Shown here piece after piece: positions 51,501 through 62,245 of a DNA stretch of 64,000 nt. The DNA lies in assembly GCF_000524195.1 (NCBI RefSeq), contig NW_020170383.1, positions 958,489 through 1,022,488 of the forward strand, read 5' to 3'. Numbering within the stretch: the stretch's first letter is position 1; each line of letters starts with the position of its first letter. The notes beneath the pieces are model-generated. The model saw only the letters and a program-made list of their open reading frames with translations. It was not told where the DNA came from and made no database searches. Position numbers and translations under genes: made by a program. Source of the stretch: Echinococcus granulosus (taxonomy: Eukaryota; Platyhelminthes; Cestoda; Cyclophyllidea; Taeniidae).

Positions 51501-52993
51501 GAATATAAACGGCGTCGCCTCATAAAACCGAACTGAACTTATTACACTAAAATGTGTGTTTAAATCTGTTTTATTTTGAACTCGGCCATATCATACCATT
51601 ATGTCTAAAATTCTTTACTAAATCACAAATACAGCGCTTCATCTTCTAGACGTGAACTCATCCTTAATTCTAAATCTGTGGGATTATCATTCCAAATGCA
51701 ATAATATTAACTTTCTCAGATGGCCTAAAAATTCCTTTCATTCATATCGGAGACATCACTACTAAAAGAGGACCACTTCACTCAATCACCACAATGACAA
51801 TTAATGGGAGATCGAAATGCTTACTTTGAAAAGTTAAGGCGCGTTAAAATTATGCTTCCAAAGGCACCTGCACGACATTGAGATGGTCTGCTTTTGACTT
51901 GGTTAGTTGCTAACCATGTATCTGAGTGAGGTATCCGTAGCAATGAATCGTGTCATAAACGTACCTGTGTCCACTATAAAGTCTGTTCCTTTCAAAGTAC
52001 TTTCCAATAAATGTATGAATTAAAGAGGCTATTGATTTCACTACTCTTTATCGTAAGCAATCAGGCAATTGTTCTTTCTAGTTGAAATAAAGCTTCAAGA
52101 AGATACGGAGTCGATTTCACATTTCAAACCTTAACTAAAGTTTTGACTGCTCGATTCTCGCAGGAACACTTTTACAACCCTTTTTCGAATTTTACCCATA
52201 ACTGATGTAAATAACGCAATATATTTGAAATTTTTCATTCCTTTAATTCGCATGAGTGAAAGTATTTCCCTTGAAAGATTGCCCCCATTTCGAGTGGCGG
52301 TAAGAGCGTCATAATTTTAACGACTATATTGCATGGTCTTCATTCAGGTTCAGCATTTGACTAACAAAATTTTGGCTTTGATTGATCGCTGAGGTATTGC
52401 CCAAGTGTAAAACTGCCAAATTAGGTGTTTAGGCAAGAAGAGGAAAAAGCACAAATATATCGGGAAGCTATATTCCACTGCAATATTGAAATTCCCACAA
52501 ATCAGCAATAAAGTTGGTTGACAGTGCTATGTCTAAATTAACTCGAATTTTTTGTGGTATTCTAGAAAAAATATTACTCTCACGATTTCGAATGACAATT
52601 CAAGAAAATTTTGCACCACGGTTTTTAAGGTATAGAAAGAATAAAGTATCAACCAATAACTTGTTGGTAAGTTTATAAAAGTTTAACTACTTACCCACCT
52701 ATAGGGCATAAGAGGAAAGTATTAATAAAAACACTTTCTCTTAAGGCAGGTACACTTCTTCATGATAGCCTCTTCCTTTTAAGAATCCCTCAACAGGCAT
52801 GAAGCCTTGTGTAAGTGTCCATGGATTGTTAAGGTGCATTTGCTAAGGTTTTAGCACCATACCAGATAATTAAAAGTGGCCCAACGAGCTATCTGGAGGA
52901 CGGTAGTAGTAATAGAAGCAGTGGTATATCACATCATTTATGGGACTGGATGGGAGTGGTGGTATCGAGATGGGGCGGAATGGGAAGAGGAGG
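42561..52993. other. Gene-poor region between YEATS4 and Islet, with GC-raised islands
   Basis: No exon can be supported. A GC-raised block at 43920-44540 and polypyrimidine-rich blocks at 46130-46500, 49330-49400 and 51265-51355 stand out from the AT-rich background. Open frames inside them (44337-44543, 46309-46739, 49243-49617, 51199-51442) follow base composition rather than any protein family. Other features are a CA-rich run at 46059-46083 and an AATG run at 49811-49834. Confidence 0.45.
49811..49834. repeat. Short AATG tetranucleotide repeat
   Basis: About five AATG units (taaatgaatgaatgaacgaatg) with one substitution. Roughly 150 bases downstream lies attcattcattc, the inverted form of the same unit. 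Confidence 0.6.
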
Positions 52994-55900
52994 CTAGGTG
53001 GAGAGAGAGGGTGGTCGCAGACTGATTGGTCGTAGGGTGGTGAAGGTGGGATCACCTATGGGGAAGACAAAGGGCGGCCCGTCCACGACGGCGGTGGGAG
53101 CTGGAGGGCCATTGCTAAGGCCGCCAGAACCCCCTGGGACACCATACGACAAACGGCTTCCTCTCGTGAATCCGTCCTCGTGTCCTGGCTGGCCCCGCTG
53201 CAGGGGGTCCACCAGGTCAAATGTCGACACCTTTAAGGCGATCAGGAAAGCCTGTTTCGTAGATTTCGCGTGTACATCAAGCGTTCATGTATTGTCATCG
53301 CATGTAGTAGCTCAGCTGCCTATATGTATCTAAGGTCTTGACAACGTTAACACTTCTTATGCCAAATTTTATTTGAACATCTATCAAAAATGCATTTTAG
53401 ACTTACTATGAGCATCAAATCGACTTACAGCCTGTTTAAATATCACCTTCAATGCTACTACGTGACCGCTTTCGTAAATATCGGCAGGCAAATTTATTTT
53501 CTCTTGAATGTCGTCAGAACACGAGAGAATACGCTTTATCCTGTGTTAAGATTTAGTGACAATCAAACGCTATGCGCTTGAAGACGTGGCAAGCAATCGA
53601 TTTTAACGCCACTCTTCCATGAAAATAAAAGTCTTGCCTCCTCTGTTGCTGATGGAAACACGAAGATTAGAAAGGCGTTTAATGCACTCACTTGCCTACA
53701 GATGTGACCTCACCGCGCCACCACAGAGCGCGTTAATGGAATACTCAAGGTGGGGGAAGAAGAGGGGTGGAGTGATGTGGAGAAGAGCACGACTACGTCT
53801 TAGAAATCTCTTCTTTCCTCTCCCGGGTAGCAGAGGGCGTGGGTGCACACCTATCACCTAAAAAAATCTGAGCTATATGTTTCCATCCCTCATTCTCTCT
53901 GCCAGCCTTCCTCCCTCCCCCGGTGCGTGCGCGCACCTGGCAAGGTCGTTCCTTCTACTCTCTCCTTCCCCTCCCCTCTCTGCCCTCCATTCCCCCACCA
54001 CCTCATCACGTTAATGCGTTTTCGCGCAGAATTTATGGCCTAGAAGAAGCCGGGAGGGGGGCGGAGGGGAGTGGGAGAAATCTACTCCAGGCCAAAGAGT
54101 GCACATCGGTATTTGTGCACGTCATGCTCTCAGTTAGTTGCCTCAACCACTCAGCCCCCTCTCACTCCTCCCTCCCCCCTTATGGTAGAAGCAGCAGCAG
54201 TGGCATCGAACAGAGAATAAGTTGGGCTGTTAACATCGCTGTTTTGGGCGTGTTTACGCGTGCGCGGCAATATCTGAGCTCACGGGCACGCACCTACGTG
54301 CACGCCCCAGCACGGCGAGCGAATCAGAGTTTTTATGAGCTCATGCGAGAACGTTTTTTTGCTCAACCTAATGCGCATTATCTACTTTCACCAATAAAGT
54401 GTGAAAATGCTAATACAAGATAGCACTAATGAATTGTGACTAGATCGTATCCGTTAAAATGTAGCGCGTATTTCACTCAATTGTATGCTTAAACGTCCTA
54501 CACTGTTGAATGGCTATAGAATATCTGTAAGAATGGGTTTATAGAAGCTGCTGATTCTATTGGCTAAATATGACGATCATGTCTGAAGGTTAAGCATGCA
54601 GCTGATCACCATGCTATTCCACTATTTCTTAGTTCTGTTAGCATAAGCTTGGTAAAACTAACATCACGCGATTGATCTTAATTGTCTTCCACTTTATTTA
54701 ATAATTTTTCATGAGTTTGGTATTTAGCTTGATATTATTAATAGAACCATTTTAAATATTTCACTTTAGCCCAAATTCCACCTAGTAAGTCAAATTTATG
54801 TTTACTCAGCTGTTTTATGTCTTATTAAAGTGATGATCAAAAAATGTGGGAATGACTCCGTTAGAATTCTCAAAAGTGACTTTAAAACCATATAATGGAA
54901 AAAATGCATTGTATATAGATTACAAAAATGACTAGAATTCACTGCCGTATCTGGTCAATTATGTTATAGCTATGTTTTTGAACAAAATTGGCAGCAGTAT
55001 ATGTTTAAAGTATTGCTTATCCTCTAACCTCACAACTTTGAAGAGTTGCAACATTCTATCTCGATTCTGCTTAAAAAACATTACGGCGACTGTCTAGTTT
55101 GTAATTACATTCTCAAACACAAAAGTCGCAACGAGAGTAGCTCTTTTATGCAAGGCATTCAATGTGACTAAAGTCGGAGTGTGGACAGTTAGGAGGAACA
55201 GGTGCAGTTACCAAACGAGCAATTCACATAGGTGGCAGCACTCACCAGCTGTTGGAAGGGTGGAAAGGGACCCTCATCCCCACCAGGTAATCCCATGGAT
55301 GGGGAGAGCATGAGGTGAGCCGACGAGGAGGAGGAAGAGGAGGAGTGCGGTATTGGCGGCTTTACGTCGACGTGGGAAATTGGAGGCAACATGCCGTTGA
55401 AGAGGTGTGAGGGTGGTGGTGGTGGTGGCGGGTAAGCTGGAGAGAAACGGGGCTGAGATGGGGGTGGTGGAGTAGACACGTCGGGTCTCACAGGACTGCA
55501 CATGCCCCCTGCTCCGCCAGCACTTCCGGCTCCTCCATTATCACTGGAAATGCGTTGAACCTCGATACCTGAGCTGGAACACAGCATGCTCGAATCGTTG
55601 GGCAGGGGACTACCGGCTACCATAGGAACGCCTTGCAATCCGCAGGGATGCAGTCCATTCTAATGTTGTCGGAAGACACCAAATTCAAATAATAATCTAA
55701 TCCATGCTCGTTTCACATTGACCTTCAGTCATATGACCTAAGTTTTTTCCTTTTTGTCGGATTTCGATCGTGCCAGCATCCACGAGGAACATTCTTTTGA
55801 CCAAATGAGCGCCCAAAGAGGATGTAAGGAGGGTTGCACCCAATTGCTTAGAATACTTTATCCTGGCTACCACAATAACTTCCTGTTGGATATTTATTTT

Positions 55901-58900
55901 AGCAGCAATAATGCATTTATAGAATGAATTTGGATCTTGTCTATTGAAATTTTAGGACTCAGCTGCCCAATTCCATTTCTATAAGAATTTATGACAAGGG
56001 TAGGATAATGGGACCTTTTGATTATGTGATAACGTGGTTGAAGCCAAGTAGACAGAACGGGGAAAATTATTCACCCTAGTGAAGGGAAAGCAGTCACATA
56101 GAAAGTCGCATGGCGCTTACACGTTCCTGTCATCGGAGGAAAACAGGAGACCTCCTTTTTATTCGACAAATATTAAAAGGTTTTTCCGACACATCCCTTT
56201 ACCCACCCGCTTTAAACGAAAGCGATTTTGGTCTCCCTAGTGCAGTTATTTAGCAAAACTTCGGATGCCTTATCAAGCGGTCAGGGGCGGAGCTTTGGGT
56301 GTCACTAGATTGATCTTCGTTTTTGATGAAGTGCAAAAATCCCTAGAAACATTCAATGGTGTGCTGTTAAGTTCGACGCATGTCCATGAGGTATTCATCA
56401 ATGTCCCAGAAGTGACCAACGAAATTAGATAGAAAAGATTACCACAAATAAGACCAATATTTACACAAATCAGCTTATTTTTTGCATTTTTTTGTGTCCT
56501 ATACAATTTGTGGGAGTAAGATACTATTTGTTACTGATATTAGATTAAGAAAACACATCCTTGACACAATGAGGCTACATGACTTGACAGGACAAACGTG
56601 TCATTCCATTTGGAAATGTCGGCTCCCACAGTGTGCAAAAAGAGAAGTGGAGGATGGGATTGTTCGTATTCTCATACCAGCTAGCCAAGAGTCCCACTAA
56701 CCACCTGATAAGCATCAGATTACCTATTAAGGGAGGTCTCAGACTATGGGACCGAATGCACGGGTGTCCTCGAACGCGACCTCGAAACCAGGATGAGAAT
56801 GTGCTTTCTTCCGCTGCCCTCATTGCGTACCTGTCAATTTCTTTCGGAGTTGTCTGACTGTTTAGCAGTATAAACCAGTACTAACTCTAATCTGTCACGT
56901 TACTTTGACATAAATTAGTGGAAGGACCGATTTTAGAGATTGACATGCTAGTGGTAGGATCCTCGCTGTACCGAAACTGCGACCAATCAGACAAATGAAA
57001 TAAACTGACGCTCAGGTTTCCACTATTCACGCAATGTATCATGCAGAAAACCACTTAATTTAGATCTGAAAAGACCTGTATAAAAACGTGCTCATTTATA
57101 TCAGAATGGAGTGTGACAAATGGGAATTTCCCATGTCTTACCTGATGATGTTGTTCCATTTGTTTAATCATAATCTGTTTCTTCTTGTCCTTGCAGCGCT
57201 TGTTTTGGAACCAGACGCGAATGACCCGAGGGCTGAGGCCAGTCATCTCTACCAGCTGCTCCTTCATCAAAGCGTCTGGACGCGGGTTTGCAGCATAGCA
57301 TGTGCGCAGCATGTGCAACTGCTTCTCGTTTAGCACTGTTCGTACCTGAAGGAAGTCGATGCCCAGCATAACCCTGTGATTTACATACCACTGCATATTA
57401 ACTGCAGCCTTCATATTATCTACTCCAAATGTCTCGGGGAGGTTGAAGACACGATGTTTGAGGATGAGTGGGCAAGAATAAACTAACTACATTTGAGCAA
57501 AATTAGTCAAAGGTAAAGGCTAAACTGGAAGGACAATACTTCCCACAGAGAAGCTACAAAAATTTTCATTCCCCTTTAAAATACTGATGTAAGTCAAAAG
57601 TACCGGATGGGGTGCATTTTAATTCAAAGCACTCCTCTTTCCTATCTTAGGAGTCTTGCACAATTACTCAAATTTCCAGAGTGGGATAAGATACCGCATC
57701 TACTAGAATATCACTTCATTAGCATGATTAAAAGCTGATAGATTTACTTTATAAACTTTGCGTTAATCGCATTTTGCTACCTTTTGTCCGAAATGGCGTG
57801 GTCTTTACGTCACCCAAACAATAATACTGGGCTAGCAAACGCACTTTAATGGTTATTGTGTTCCAAATTAATACCCAATGGCCCAATTATCAACAGCGAG
57901 TACTAATTTATTGTTTTACTAATTAGAGAGTGGCAAAAGTGAGGAAGTAGCCATTCAGTGAATGGTATTTCCAAGTACATCTTGAGCATTCTATCATGCA
58001 GAATTCGAAAATAATGCAAGTTATACACAACAAATGTCATCGATGAATCAACAACACTCGTTTACGTTTTTCGCCTGTTTTTGAGCATTTTGAGATAAAA
58101 TGATTTCAAATTTACTTCAAGGGAAGGATTATAAATATAGGTGAGACAGTTTAATGCTAGCTGCATTGCTAGATGCACCTAACTAAAATCCAAATACAAA
58201 TTATTTTTAGAAATGTTTATGAAAGCGTCTGCCGCTTGCGCATTGCAACCCTCTAAATCAACGAAGGATGTTGATTTAATATAAGCATTTTCATGATTTA
58301 ACTGGGTTGGAGGCAAAATACGAGAAAGTTTGTTGTTTTCTTGAATGCCGGCATCTCATCAATTAGGTTGTTGTGCTCTGTACATGGGAAACTTGTATGA
58401 TTTACATTGGAGTTTACTGTTCGAAGTCACTTTTCGTTGATTTTCACTGCGCCCACCTTAGAAGGAATCTCCTGTTAAACAAAAGTCACTTCTCGGATGA
58501 GTAACAGGCATTCTTTCAGTTGCGCAAACATGGTTTCAATTGACCTTGTATGAACCAGGGTCAACGGCGGCGACAACTGCCGTGGTGACAGTTGCGACTG
58601 CCAATCACGTATCACTCGACCCACAGCCTGTGGCCTTGTAACCCCTATGCCTCCCCTTTTCCTCTTTCCCCCTTCTCTCGTCTGCGCCTTAGACCTCGCC
58701 TGCTGTGCCGTGCAAACAGCTGGAAGGTGGAGATTTTCCACACCGCCTGTTATATGTCGCAAGGTAAACAGTGTGTCCCCTTGCATTCCAACTCTTGAAT
58801 CAAATATGGCACCCTAGCAACTTGGCCGTAGAGGGCTAAGCGGATGTCATGACAACGGGTTAGTAATGGCGATAACGAAAGTGACACATGATTCCACTCG

Positions 58901-61900
58901 AACGGACATTAAATCTCCACTGACCTCTATTAAACCTTTCAACCTGATGCGTATCAATACATAGGTTCAGGAAAAAATTCAATGATTTCTAGGGTTTCAC
59001 TTAGGATAGTACTTAACAAAATGTTTTTGATGTTGAGAATTCAGCAGAGTACCCCACTAATGTCAGATTATGTTTTAGAGGTGTTGGAATTTGATGGAGT
59101 GTAAAGGTGACCAAGTGGTTAGAGTCTGCAGTCCAAAACCATCGTAGACGTGAGCTCTACGAAGTTCGTATTTGATGGGGTTATTGAGTAATTAGTTTTG
59201 GTGGTTTTGAGGGTCAAAAATCAGACACTTAAATTAGCTTATTATGAGTCCACTTCTGCTTCCAATCATATTGGCCTTGATCAATGGGGAACAAACTGGT
59301 GACAGGAGGTCACGAGCCATTCAATTACTGATTTTTCGAATTTGCTGAAGACAGGCGAAAAGTGCATTAGTTTCACAAAGTCCTTCCAAGAGGTTCCCGT
59401 TCCCATAATTTCTTCATTTAGATAAATATGGAAAACCAAAGAATCAGGTCATACCCTGGTGGTTTTTTGTTCCTTTGATCGTTTTCCTCCATTTTTGCCA
59501 CCACCGCCGCTGCCACTTCGTGTAAGATGGTTGTGTCCTACCGCGGAGTTGGCTGCCGGTTGAATAGGTGGAGTTTCGCCGTTGAGGGCGGGGGTGGTCT
59601 GTTGCTGCGAGGAGGTGTCACCACTCAGACACGAGACCGCAGCCGAAGTCATGCATCCAAAGAGGCTACTGCAGTCGTCCTCGTCCTGACTTCCCTCCGA
59701 GTTCGGAGTCATCGGAAGGTCTGGATGTAAGTGGGAGAAGAAGAGTTGTTGCGAACACAACAATTCATAAGGTCAGTGCGGTAGTAACAACGGACAGGTG
59801 AAGAAAATATTTGCGATTTTCCTTAAAAAAGTAAATCTCTTCCAATATAAAGGCTTTCTTTCGACAAATCTACGAACTTGCAATTATCATTTATTGAGTC
59901 GGGCATAAGGTAAATTGAAATAATGGATGCAATTAAGTCGTGCATTATTAATGTGGACTGACTAATTACTCTTCTAAAATTTTGTGGATTTGACAAAAAA
60001 TGTCAGGAGTTGTTATTTTAAACTACATGTTTGCCGGCTGGTTTCATTCCCCACTTTTAAGATAGAATATCAGATTAAGTATCAATTATTTTATTATTTT
60101 ACTCTCTGGGTAAAATTTGCGGTAACAACCTTATCAAAGAAGACGTCAAAAGACCAATGAAAAATCTTTTCTATTCGTTTATAGCCAACATGCAACAATT
60201 ATCTACGCACTGCTGTGAAAGTTGTAGAAAGCCATCCTGCAAACTGATTGTTTAATTATACTATTATTAATGCCATTGGATAACAATGATTGAAATAGTT
60301 GCGAACGCATGGTTTAACTGTAAAATGTTGACCGGGATGCCTTATAAAAGGTGAGAATTAACACAAGAAAAGGCTAAAACTTTCCACCTAAATTTATATT
60401 TCCCAACTCATAGAGCCTATTCTTATGCTTCGTGATCCGAATAGCAAATCTTATTGACACAAAACTACACATCTATCGGAGTGTTGCACAAAATTTGTCC
60501 GTTGACTGTTTAACGTATCACCTTATTCACTTCCTTTTAGTAATTAGGGAATTCGCAGAGTCATGAAAAAATCACTTCGCTGGGTGTTTTCATCAATGAG
60601 TACCGAATTCTAAGCTTTTTGGAATTTATTCTTGCATTTTTAATTTAGTTAAAAACTTCTGTTGAAAATTTAAATTCAACAAAGCCATACTGAAGCACCT
60701 GAGATTTTAGCACACAGGCGTAATATAAAACTCCATGCATTGTTCCTTGTACGGTCATGACCGCGAACACACGAAAGGGTAAAAGAAAGGGGATGAGTCT
60801 AGACGGGATATGATTTAGCAGACTATGCTAGTTGCTAGCCCATAGACTCAGAGGTAATGTTGCACGTGCCGAGTGGAGATACCGCAGACCAGATACAGCA
60901 TGAACGGTAAACTACAGCGTCACCTCCCCTTGTATGGTCCACGCCACGTGTCCTCGGAGGAAAGGGTAGGTTGGAGGAGCAAGCTTTTGGGGTCCCTCTT
61001 TCCCCCTCTCCCTTTCGCCTGTAACTATGTGGTCGATTCTCACTCTCCCACTGGGACCGTTGAGAAACCTAGAGTGCTCAAAGTATGGCCTAGCAACTGA
61101 CTTGGAGTAGGATCATGGATAAGAAAGGAGTGGAAGGGGAGGAGGGGAGAGGGTGAGCAAGTGAGCTTAGATGTATGTGATTAATACCAGGAGTCGGTTT
61201 TTGCGCACGCATACCCAGCTGTTGAGCTTTCGACGTGAAACGGCGGGGTGTGCTCATGTGTATGCCGGTCTCCAAGCCACAAAAATCCCCTCCGCACTTA
61301 AGTCATCGCCTATCTGATATTTTGGAAAGTGCCTCGATTTGTGTATGAATGTGTCATGGACGAGAATCCTTTTGTGGCTTTTTAAATGTCACGTGAATTC
61401 CATCGAAACAACTGCTAACACGTTTGAGTAGCACCAAAGTGTAAAAGCAGCTTCTACACTGAGAACTTACGTCGAAAGGAACTTAAAGGATCATTTAAAA
61501 ACTAAATAACCACTAATGGGGCTTCTTAAATTGCGTAATTTTGTGCTTTTAACATAGAGAAGCAGTTGGGCAAACTGGTACGCGGAATCGCATCGATGTT
61601 AGTATGTAATAATTTATTTCAGACTACTTGAAAAACTGACCGAGATGGTAAATGGAGCCTAATTATTAGTCATGTCCTAAAATAAGCATCGTTCCCTGAT
61701 TAGGGGGCGTATCCAATGTGAAAAAAATATATTGCTTAAGAAAGACTGATAATCTGAAGCGTTTTATGCTTAAGGAACAAATACCATTTTCTCCCATTGG
61801 ACCGTCAAGGGAGCTGGAAGTGCTGTCAGACCCGGTGCGATGGGGTGGTTGAGGACTTAAATAAGTCGCCGGTTCGCCACCATCCACCAATTTTAATGTC

Positions 61901-62245
61901 GACTGTTGTTGCTGATCCTCGTTGGGCTTTGAGGTGGATGAGGAGATAACCGGGGAGAGGAGAGTGAGCACTTTGGGTTCAGCAGCGTCGCCCTCCATGA
62001 GAGTGGTGGTGTTGGACACGGTGGGCGGCGGAAAGTCCCACTTTTCTGGCATTGCCAACTTCGCGTCTCTCAGACAGTAGGGCATATCGCGACGGTAGGC
62101 GATCTCCTCACCGGGCTGGAGGATGGCGGAACAGACCACACAACGGAAGCAGCCCATGTGGAAGGTCTGGTTGCGAATTCGTAGGACCAGATCCACCTTG
62201 GTTATGGGCTGCTGGCAACCCGCACAGCGCTGGAGAAAACTGCTG
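52994..62245 (-). CDS. ISL: Islet-class LIM-homeodomain transcription factor, five exons, LIM1 and start outside the window
   Basis: Islet proteins bind DNA in the nucleus and specify motor and sensory neurons and other cell types. Exons on the minus strand: 62245 (or 62229)-61785, 59720-59455, 57345-57142, 55659-55246 and 53230-52994 (TAG), with all phases agreeing. The first encodes LIM2, from [20 protein letters not shown] to YCLRDAKL; the ligands C-x2-C, H-x2-C, C-x2-C and C-x2-D are all present. A linker of about 180 residues follows, rich in Ser, Thr, Pro and Gln, containing [10 protein letters not shown] and ending KEQKTTR. The homeodomain exon begins [20 protein letters not shown] and includes [19 protein letters not shown] and [16 protein letters not shown], nearly identical to vertebrate ISL1/2; this fixes the class. 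After it come [11 protein letters not shown], poly-Pro and poly-Ser tracts, and PFPPFQQL spliced to VSTFDLVDP, matching the FQQLVNF-type junction near the vertebrate ISL1 C-terminus. LIM1 should lie right of 64000. The LIM2 exon acceptor has two candidates 16 bases apart. Confidence 0.95.
53750..54080. other. Paired polypyrimidine and polypurine blocks in an Islet intron
   Basis: A CT-rich tract (about 53951-53999) is followed by a G-rich purine tract (54044-54080) that is roughly its complement, so the two could fold into an imperfect hairpin. The purine part holds a G-quadruplex motif at 54052-54075 (runs of 3, 6, 4 and 3 G). It lies between the last two Islet exons. The long plus-strand open frame across it (53923-54423) looks like a composition artefact. 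Confidence 0.45.
58560..58790. other. GC-raised polypyrimidine island in an Islet intron
   Basis: This block contains ggcggcgacaactgccgtgg and a CT tract (cctccccttttcctctttcc and on). It lies in the intron before the homeodomain exon. Neither strand offers a splice-flanked exon that fits Islet or another family. Confidence 0.4.
59105..59180 (+). other. tRNA-like remnant (weak)
   Basis: TGACCAAGTGGTTAGAGTC resembles the D-arm/A-box of tRNA-Leu/Ser. About 40 bases on, GAAGTTCGTATTTG is a poor B-box. A full cloverleaf with an acceptor stem is not visible. It could be a decayed tRNA pseudogene or the head of a tRNA-derived SINE. Confidence 0.25.
60880..61260. other. Paired polypyrimidine and polypurine island in an Islet intron
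   Basis: A CT tract at about 60993-61017 and a GA/GGGG tract at about 61121-61154 are approximately complementary across about 100 bases, the same arrangement as at 53950-54080. It lies in the intron between the LIM2 exon and the linker exon. No coding frame is supported. Confidence 0.4.

Noticed and set aside
53923..54423. 166-codon plus-strand frame opposite Islet
   Set aside because: It runs through a low-complexity pyrimidine tract in an Islet intron. The Pro/Leu/Ser content follows base composition, and frames on several strands are open together.
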